DNA of 64,000 bases from contig NZ_JABVXC010000006.1 of assembly GCF_013349955.1 (NCBI RefSeq), positions 1 to 64,000 of the forward strand, written 5' to 3'. Below the pieces are notes generated by a model. It saw nothing but the letters and a program-made list of their open reading frames with translations, did no database searches and had not been told where the DNA came from. Within the stretch, counting starts at the first letter, position 1, and each line of letters opens with the position of its first letter. A program made the translations under genes and the position numbers. Source of the DNA: Onishia taeanensis (lineage in GTDB: Bacteria; Pseudomonadota; Gammaproteobacteria; Pseudomonadales; Halomonadaceae). Below, piece by piece: positions 57,709 through 64,000 of this stretch.

Positions 57709-57882
57709 GGTCTCTCTCTAGGGTTGATAGATCGCTGGATTGGATAGCTCGATACTGTTCGCACGTCGCTGCGGATGATTGATCGCGACGATTGATGAAC
57801 TGTCGAAGGCCGAGGCCATAGTCTCGACTCCCGTGGCCCTCTAGAATGAATCCCTCGCATCCTCTCGGGCAAGGAGGCCTCG

Positions 57883-58794
57883 ATGGCCTGGCTGGAATAC
57901 CTGCTACCGCTGATCTTCCTGTTCCCGCTCGCGGCCATGGCAGTGAGCGTGGTGGCGCTGCGCAACCTGCACGACGCCCGCGTGAGCTCGCCCTTCGATG
58001 CCCATCCGCTGCGAGGCCCCGGCCAGGCGCTGCGCGACCGACTCGACCACGCCTTCGCGGGCCTGTTCCTGGACGGTGCCCTGGGCCCAATCGTGGTGCT
58101 CGCGCCGATGGTCTACGGCATGGGGCGAATGCTCTTTGCCAATCGCCAGAACTGGCTCGAATGGTCGCTTTACGGCGGGCTCAGCACGGCCCTGGTGCTG
58201 ATCTGCTGCCTGCGCCTGATCCGGGATTTCCAGCGTATTCGCCGCCTCAAGCTAGGGCTCGCCTGCGAACTGGCGGTGGGTCAGGAACTGCAGCGCCTGA
58301 TTCGCCCCGAAACCCACCCTTTCTTCATCTTCCACGATATCCCCGCCGATACCTATAGCATCGACCATGTGGCGGTCACGCCCCATGGGGTCTTCGTGGT
58401 CGAGACACGCGCCCGCACTCAGCCCCTGAACGCACGCGGTGTGCCGCAGACGCAGGTCGTGGTAGAGGGCACTCGGCTGCGCTTCCCCGGCTGGAGCGAG
58501 CGCCAGCCAATGCGCAAGACCCGCCAAGCCGCAGCCTGGCTGCGCCACTGGCTGAGCCGCGAATGCGGTACCGAGGTGCCGGTAGCCGGTATCCTCGCCC
58601 TGCCAGGCTGGGACATCGACAGCAGCGACGCCCCATCGGACATTCAGGTCGTCGACGGCGACCGGCTCGCGACCCTGATCACCGAGACCCGGCTCGCGCC
58701 GCTGCCCGACGAGCTTCATGAACGCATCAACCAGGCCCTGATGCGCCGAGGCACTCACCTGCTGCCCACTCATCTTGCCGGTCCCTCGCTCTAG
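57883..58794 (+). CDS. Membrane-anchored NERD-domain protein
   Basis: Protein of 303 aa with an N-terminal membrane segment (about 4-26), two further hydrophobic segments (about 63-83 and 94-112) and a cytoplasmic nuclease-related (NERD) domain (about 130-250). In that domain, ELAVGQELQRLI and IDHVAVTPHGVFVVETRART hold the Glu, Asp and Glu-x-Thr/Lys residues of the fold. Here the usual ExK position reads ETR. The role is unknown; DNA processing or stress functions are proposed for the family. Confidence 0.78.
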   Translation: MAWLEYLLPLIFLFPLAAMAVSVVALRNLHDARVSSPFDAHPLRGPGQALRDRLDHAFAGLFLDGALGPIVVLAPMVYGMGRMLFANRQNWLEWSLYGGLSTALVLICCLRLIRDFQRIRRLKLGLACELAVGQELQRLIRPETHPFFIFHDIPADTYSIDHVAVTPHGVFVVETRARTQPLNARGVPQTQVVVEGTRLRFPGWSERQPMRKTRQAAAWLRHWLSRECGTEVPVAGILALPGWDIDSSDAPSDIQVVDGDRLATLITETRLAPLPDELHERINQALMRRGTHLLPTHLAGPSL

Positions 58795-58832
58795 CCATTT
58801 GATCTCATGGCTGTTGTTCCCGATTCCTCATA

Positions 58833-58871
58833 GCCCTTGCCGCCGGCCCTTGCCGCCGGCCCTTGCCGCCA
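58833..58871. repeat. 13-bp tandem repeat, three copies
   Basis: GCCCTTGCCGCCG occurs at 58833-58845 and 58846-58858, and once more with a final A at 58859-58871. It lies between the convergent NERD and RNase T2 genes. Confidence 0.9.
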
Positions 58872-58895
58872 GTCCTGGCAGTAAGTTCAAGGCCG

Positions 58896-59822
58896 CTAGG
58901 GGGTGCCTGCCATCACGCGCACCCGGGTCGAACACCGCCCGCGCCCCAGCGCCACCAGGCTGGGCGCATCGGGAAAGGCCGCCAGGCGCTCGGCATCAAT
59001 GCCGATACGAATCTCGGTGAGCACTCGGTTGCCGCGCCCTCCGCACTCGAGTCGCAGCGCCCGCCCCGTATCCTCGCCAAAGACGGCTTCAAAGACAGTG
59101 ATCAGCGCATTACGCGCAACCTCTCCACCACGATGCTGGTTAACGAAGTCTCCAAAGGCACTGGCATTGACCGTGTCACGCAAGGCCACGGCGGCAGCGA
59201 AATAGTCATCGACCGGCAGCGCCAGGCAGGCCGCGTGCTTGGCGTACTGATAACGATCCAGGCAGCTCGCCCGCCCTGGCATGGCACGGTCCAGTGACTG
59301 ATCCAGCGACGTTGGTAGATGAAAAGGGGGATGGGCACGGCAAAAACTACCGCTTGCCCGCGGGGACTCGATGAAGCAGCCCTGGCGCCACCACTCCTGG
59401 CGCACCACCCCCTGTTTGGCAAAGCGGGCCGGCAGCGAGGGCCACAGGCCGTGCAGCACGAAGCCATCCGCCGCGCCCCGGGAAAGCGAAGCGTCACGAC
59501 ACTCTCTCGGCGGCTGGCGGCGGGTGCTACAGAAACCGGGATGCCAGGTCAGTGCCAGGGTGTAGTGGGCGAAGCCGGAGCCGTCGGACCTGCCGGAAAG
59601 CGCCGCCAGGGCAGCAAGCGCGGAAGGCGCGGAAGGCGCGGCCGACTCCGCGCCCGAGCGGGCCATGGCCGGGCCGCTCAACGCCAACGCCATCGCTAGG
59701 CCGAGTGACAGGCTCAACCAGCTGCTCAACGACCGGCTCCGCCACCTTTTCGACGACCGGCCAGGCAGCGCGGAGCCTGTCCATCCGCGACGCCGAACGG
59801 GCCAACTCGAGCATCTAGGCAT
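58896..59822 (-). CDS. Ribonuclease T2 family protein, exported
   Basis: Secreted or periplasmic T2-type RNase of 308 aa. An Arg-rich n-region and hydrophobic core (near 30-50, WLSLSLGLAMALALSGPAMA) form the signal peptide. The first catalytic motif FVLHGLWPSL is intact. The second reads YQYAKHAAC where the family usually has HEWxKHGxC, so the catalytic His is kept but the Glu is replaced by Gln. ATG 59822 has AAGAGGAG upstream. The frame stays open a further 68 codons through a tandem repeat. Activity is uncertain. Confidence 0.78.
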   Translation of the reverse strand: MPRCSSWPVRRRGWTGSALPGRSSKRWRSRSLSSWLSLSLGLAMALALSGPAMARSGAESAAPSAPSALAALAALSGRSDGSGFAHYTLALTWHPGFCSTRRQPPRECRDASLSRGAADGFVLHGLWPSLPARFAKQGVVRQEWWRQGCFIESPRASGSFCRAHPPFHLPTSLDQSLDRAMPGRASCLDRYQYAKHAACLALPVDDYFAAAVALRDTVNASAFGDFVNQHRGGEVARNALITVFEAVFGEDTGRALRLECGGRGNRVLTEIRIGIDAERLAAFPDAPSLVALGRGRCSTRVRVMAGTP

Positions 59823-59836
59823 GTTCGCTCCTCTTT

Positions 59837-59925
59837 CATGGGTCACTGGTCCATGAGTCACGGATCCAAGAGTCATTGGCTCAGAGATCACTAGCTCAAG
59901 GGTACAGGGGCAAAGCGTCAGCGGA
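59837..59925. repeat. 15-bp tandem repeat, five to six copies, before the RNase T2 gene
   Basis: CATGGGTCACTGGTC, CATGAGTCACGGATC, CAAGAGTCATTGGCT and CAGAGATCACTAGCT start at 59837, 59852, 59867 and 59882. A 14-bp copy (59897) and another 15-bp copy (59911) follow. The array ends 14 bp from the RNase T2 start in its leader, within the spacer to the divergent ATP-grasp gene. Confidence 0.88.
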
Positions 59926-60035
59926 ATTAACGGGCGTCTCAAGGAGTTATCAAACGATGATCGATAATGCTTGCCAGACCCAGATGGCTCGGATAATAAT
60001 CCGCGCCTTTCATGGGAGTTCTCCAAACTTAACTA

Positions 60036-60866
60036 ATGAAGATAATCACGTTCGACGTCTTTCGCACCTTGGGGCTGGCCGGCGTTCGCTACATCAAACC
60101 CGAGCGCATGTACGATCATCTCGACGAGATCCAGGCCGCCGACTGGCTGCTGTTCCCAGCCTATTGGCAGGTGCATACCCTGGTCTACGGACTCAAGGCG
60201 CGCATCTTCCCGAGTCTGGCCAGCTATCACCTGGGGCACAACAAGGTCGAACAGACTCGCGCCTTCATGGCGATTTGCCCTGAGCATGTGCCGCCTACCG
60301 AGATTCTCGGCACGTCGCGGGCCTCGCTTGAGCTTGTCGAAGCACGTTTCGGCTATCCCTTCATCGCCAAGCGCATCAAGAGCTCGATGGGTGACGGCGT
60401 CAGCCTGATCGACTGCCGCGAGGCGCTGGAGGCTCATATCGAGGATGAGCCAGTGCTCTACGCCCAGCAGCGGCTGCCGGTCGATCGTGACCTGCGCATC
60501 GTGGTGGTCGGCGGCGAAGTGCTCACCGCCTACTGGCGGGTCACGCCGCTCGGCGGCTATCGGGCCAACGTCAGCCAGGGCGGGCGCGTCGAGCATGATG
60601 ACATCCCCGAAGCGGCCACCGCGTTGGCACTGCGCCTGGCCAGGGAACTCGATATCGACCATGCCGGCTTCGATATCGCCATGGTCGACGGCCATCCCTA
60701 TGTATTCGAATTCAACCGCCTGTTCGGCAACCAGGGCATCGCCGACAGCAGCAAGCGCATCGGCCACGCCATCAAGCGCGTGCTGGGCATTGGCAATGAC
60801 ATCGACCCGGATCTGGACCCAGAGCGCGACCCGGACGGTGAACCGCCGCTCAAGATGACTGCCTGA
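60036..60866 (+). CDS. RimK-like ATP-grasp ligase
   Basis: ATP-grasp protein of 276 aa. The nucleotide-binding region includes YPFIAKRIKSSMGDGVSLI near 108-126 and the Mg-binding residues in FDIAMVDGHPYVFEFNRLFGN near 211-231 (Glu and Asn). LRIVVVGGEVLTAYWRV near 151-167 is typical of RimK/LysX-like glutamate ligases. The N-terminal domain of about 70 residues differs from RimK. The acceptor substrate is unknown. Confidence 0.78.
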   Translation: MKIITFDVFRTLGLAGVRYIKPERMYDHLDEIQAADWLLFPAYWQVHTLVYGLKARIFPSLASYHLGHNKVEQTRAFMAICPEHVPPTEILGTSRASLELVEARFGYPFIAKRIKSSMGDGVSLIDCREALEAHIEDEPVLYAQQRLPVDRDLRIVVVGGEVLTAYWRVTPLGGYRANVSQGGRVEHDDIPEAATALALRLARELDIDHAGFDIAMVDGHPYVFEFNRLFGNQGIADSSKRIGHAIKRVLGIGNDIDPDLDPERDPDGEPPLKMTA

Positions 60867-60900
60867 GCGGCAAAATAAGCCACGCCGGCCGGCGCCGGGA

Positions 60901-62238
60901 TCAGTCGGCTTTCAAGCGACCGCCCATTTCCTGTGCCAGGTCCACCGCGTAGTGGTCGGTCATGCCACCGATGAAATCCAGCATGCGCCGATAGCTGTCA
61001 TAGAGGCTCCAGGATGGCCGCGGGGTGTTCTCGCCGATCAGCGCCAGCACCCGCTGGTGCTTGAAGGTCGAGCGCCCGGTGGTGTGCAGCTCGTGGGCGG
61101 CGCCGATAAATGCCTCGAGCAGGATGCCGAGCGTCGTGTAGGCGCCGATCTCCAGCTTGGCCTTGCGCTCATTCTGGAAGATGCGCTCGCGGGCCAACTG
61201 CTTGGCAGCACTGACACCCCAGCCGAGATCCGGGTGGCAGAGCTCCAGCAGATCATCGCTTAGGGTTCCTGCCAGCATTTCCTGCTCATGCTGAACGAAG
61301 ACCGCACCGACATCATTCACCGCCCGCTCCATGGCCGCGCCACGCAGCGCGGCGATGCGACGACGCTGGGACACGCCCTGCTCGCTCATGGCGTGATAGT
61401 CCTCCGGTTCGCCGCCAGCGATCTGGACCAGGATCTCGGCGACCTCATCGAAGCGCAGAATGCCCATCTCGAGGCCATCCTCGAGATCCAGCAGCGCATA
61501 GCAGATGTCATCTGCGGCCTCGACCAGATAAGCCAGCGGATGGCGACACCAGGCCCAGTCGTCGCGCTGCTTGAGGCCCAGCCGATGAGCCACCTCGGCG
61601 AGCTGTTCGCGCTCGGATTGATAGCAGCCGAACTTGCCGGCCCCGCCGCCGTGCTCCACCGTCCAGGGATACTTGAGCAGGGTGCCGAGCGTCGCCCCGG
61701 TCAGGCGCATGCCGCCATTGAACTGGTTGTACTCGATCTGGGTGACGATGCGAAAGCCCTGGGCGTTGCCCTCGTAGGTCAGCAGATCACGGCGCTCGAG
61801 CGGCGATAACTCCTCGAGATAGCCAAGGCCATCGGCCTCGGCGCGCTTGAACCAGTCGCGTATCGCATATTCACCGGCATGGCCGAAGGGCGGGTTGCCA
61901 ATGTCGTGCCCCAGGCACGCCGCCTGCACGATGACACCCAGGTCGGCGGGAGTAATCCAATCGGGCAGCCGCTCGCGCAGCCCCTCGCCAACGATCATGC
62001 CCAGGCTACGGCCCACGCAGCCGACCTCCATCGAGTGGGTCAGGCGGGTATGGATATGGTCATTGTCGGTAAGCGGATGCACCTGCGTCTTGCGCCCCAG
62101 GCGCCGAAAGGAGCCGGCGAAAACGATCCGGTCATGGTCCTTGTGGAAGGGGCTGCGGCCCAGCTCCTCGCGTGTCGCGCGGGGCTTGTCGTTGAGCCGG
62201 TGAGGATCCAGCAGGCGTTCCCAGTGCATCAGCGTCAT
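60901..62238 (-). CDS. dgt: Deoxyguanosinetriphosphate triphosphohydrolase
   Basis: HD-superfamily dNTPase of 445 aa that removes triphosphate from dGTP or other dNTPs. HD metal ligands are visible in RLTHSMEVGCVGRSLG, CLGHDIGNPPFGHAGE and AADDICYALLDLEDG. ATG 62238 (MTLMHWERLL) is preceded by AGGAGG; an upstream in-frame start is less likely. Shorter than E. coli Dgt (505 aa) and closer to the broad-specificity dNTPase group. Confidence 0.9.
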   Translation of the reverse strand: MTLMHWERLLDPHRLNDKPRATREELGRSPFHKDHDRIVFAGSFRRLGRKTQVHPLTDNDHIHTRLTHSMEVGCVGRSLGMIVGEGLRERLPDWITPADLGVIVQAACLGHDIGNPPFGHAGEYAIRDWFKRAEADGLGYLEELSPLERRDLLTYEGNAQGFRIVTQIEYNQFNGGMRLTGATLGTLLKYPWTVEHGGGAGKFGCYQSEREQLAEVAHRLGLKQRDDWAWCRHPLAYLVEAADDICYALLDLEDGLEMGILRFDEVAEILVQIAGGEPEDYHAMSEQGVSQRRRIAALRGAAMERAVNDVGAVFVQHEQEMLAGTLSDDLLELCHPDLGWGVSAAKQLARERIFQNERKAKLEIGAYTTLGILLEAFIGAAHELHTTGRSTFKHQRVLALIGENTPRPSWSLYDSYRRMLDFIGGMTDHYAVDLAQEMGGRLKAD

Positions 62239-62330
62239 GACGCCTCCTAAGGTCAGGGCCTCCATTCTGGCACCCCCCTCATCACCGGGCCAGTGCCCTG
62301 ACACTCACGCAGTGCAGATCAACCCTCATT

Positions 62331-62859
62331 CGTCGGCCAGCGCCGGCAGCAGCACCTTCAGCTTACGGGTCAGAGTATTGCGCCCCAAGTCGAGCAACTC
62401 GGCGGCCTCGCCGGTCTTGTGGAGAGCGCCCGCCGGTGTGCTTGAACGCCGTTTCGATCAGGATACGCTCGGGAACTCTGGCAAGCGGCACGGCCTCCGG
62501 CCTTCAGTCGTCGGCCAGCGCCGGCAGCAGCACCTTCAACTTACGGGTCAGAGTATTGCGCCCCCAGCCGAGCAACTCCGCGGCCTCGCCGGTCTTGTGG
62601 AGAGCGCCCGCCGGTGTGCTTGAACGCCGTTTCGATCAGGATACGCTCGGGAACTCTGGCAAGCGGCACGGCCTCCGGCCTTCAGTCGTCGGCCAGCGCC
62701 GGCAGCAGCACCTTCAGCTTACGGGTCAGAGTATTACGCCCCCAGCCGAGCAACTCGGCAGCCTCGCCGGTCTTGTGGAGAGCGCCCGCCGGTGTGCTTG
62801 AGCGCCGTTTCGATCAGGATACGCTCGGGAACTCTGGCAAGCGGCACGGCCTCCGGCTT

Positions 62860-62864
<5 letters not shown>
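62331..62864 (-). pseudogene. Three tandem decayed copies of the ntrC 3' end (178-bp units)
   Basis: Units at 62331-62508, 62509-62686 and 62687-62864 repeat with an exact 178-bp period and correspond to the last 40-odd codons of the adjacent ntrC (Fis-type HTH). All three share the same two changes against ntrC: AAGGG is replaced by a 15-bp stretch (net +10 bp, a frameshift inside the HTH), and the segment after GAGGCCGT is rewritten. None has a start or can encode the HTH in one frame. The unit nearest ntrC is most like it. Confidence 0.88.

Positions 62865-64000
<1,136 letters not shown>

Overview
The window is about 64 kb of GC-rich, gene-dense gammaproteobacterial chromosome. It looks like a Halomonas or close relative, judged from my reading of the proteins and the gene set: PrlC with YheV, Epd-Pgk-Fba, NtrC, Dgt and several TRAP transporters. 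I see no phage, insertion sequence, CRISPR array, rRNA or tRNA. Most genes are housekeeping or carbon and nitrogen catabolism, so the interest lies mainly in regulation and in intergenic sequence.

Layout. 0.4-9 kb: L-lactate dehydrogenase and an Fe-S D-lactate dehydrogenase, divergent from an LldR-type GntR regulator that is translationally coupled to a DctB/DctD-like two-component pair. Two TTGGT-N3-ACCAA operators lie in the divergent spacer. 9-14.4 kb: YdjM-like protein, gamma carbonic anhydrase, sodium-dependent transporter, oligopeptidase A and YheV. 14.4-18.2 kb: a TAXI-type TRAP transporter behind a sigma-54 promoter and a DctD-like dyad, ending in two perfect hairpins. 18.2-28.3 kb: one-carbon/SAM cycle genes metF, ahcY and metK, all on the minus strand, separated by a DMT exporter, AEC transporter, AraC regulator, LpxH-like phosphoesterase, GST and Na+/H+ antiporter. 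28.6-39.3 kb: transketolase, a GGDEF protein, class I aldolase, two Hsp20 chaperones behind a sigma-32 promoter, LrgA/LrgB, then epd-pgk-fba. 39.3-45.5 kb: a small hypothetical, a histidine phosphatase, and an XRE regulator divergent from an AGCS symporter, aspartase and asparaginase. 45.6-56.2 kb: a 2-ketogluconate (kgu) cluster with two LacI regulators, a DctPQM TRAP transporter and two paralogous HAD phosphatases. 56.4-64 kb: Sui1/YciH, a sirtuin, a NERD protein, RNase T2, an ATP-grasp ligase, dGTPase and the 3' part of ntrC, followed by three decayed tandem copies of the ntrC tail.

How the genes work together. Lactate oxidation is probably controlled by LldR. The DctBD-like pair probably drives the TAXI-TRAP transporter. 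The kgu enzymes would phosphorylate and reduce 2-ketogluconate to 6-phosphogluconate, and the neighbouring TRAP system is a candidate for uptake because the usual MFS gene kguT is absent here. Each LacI regulator has its own operator class, placed once before the regulator gene and once over the first codons of the target operon. The AGCS-AspA-AnsA group fits asparagine/aspartate use.

Non-coding structure. Many intergenic spaces carry short tandem repeats of unrelated sequence but similar period (12-16 bp, 2-6 copies), and there are two copies of a REP-like palindrome. Function calls rest on motif recognition and memory of families; no search was run.
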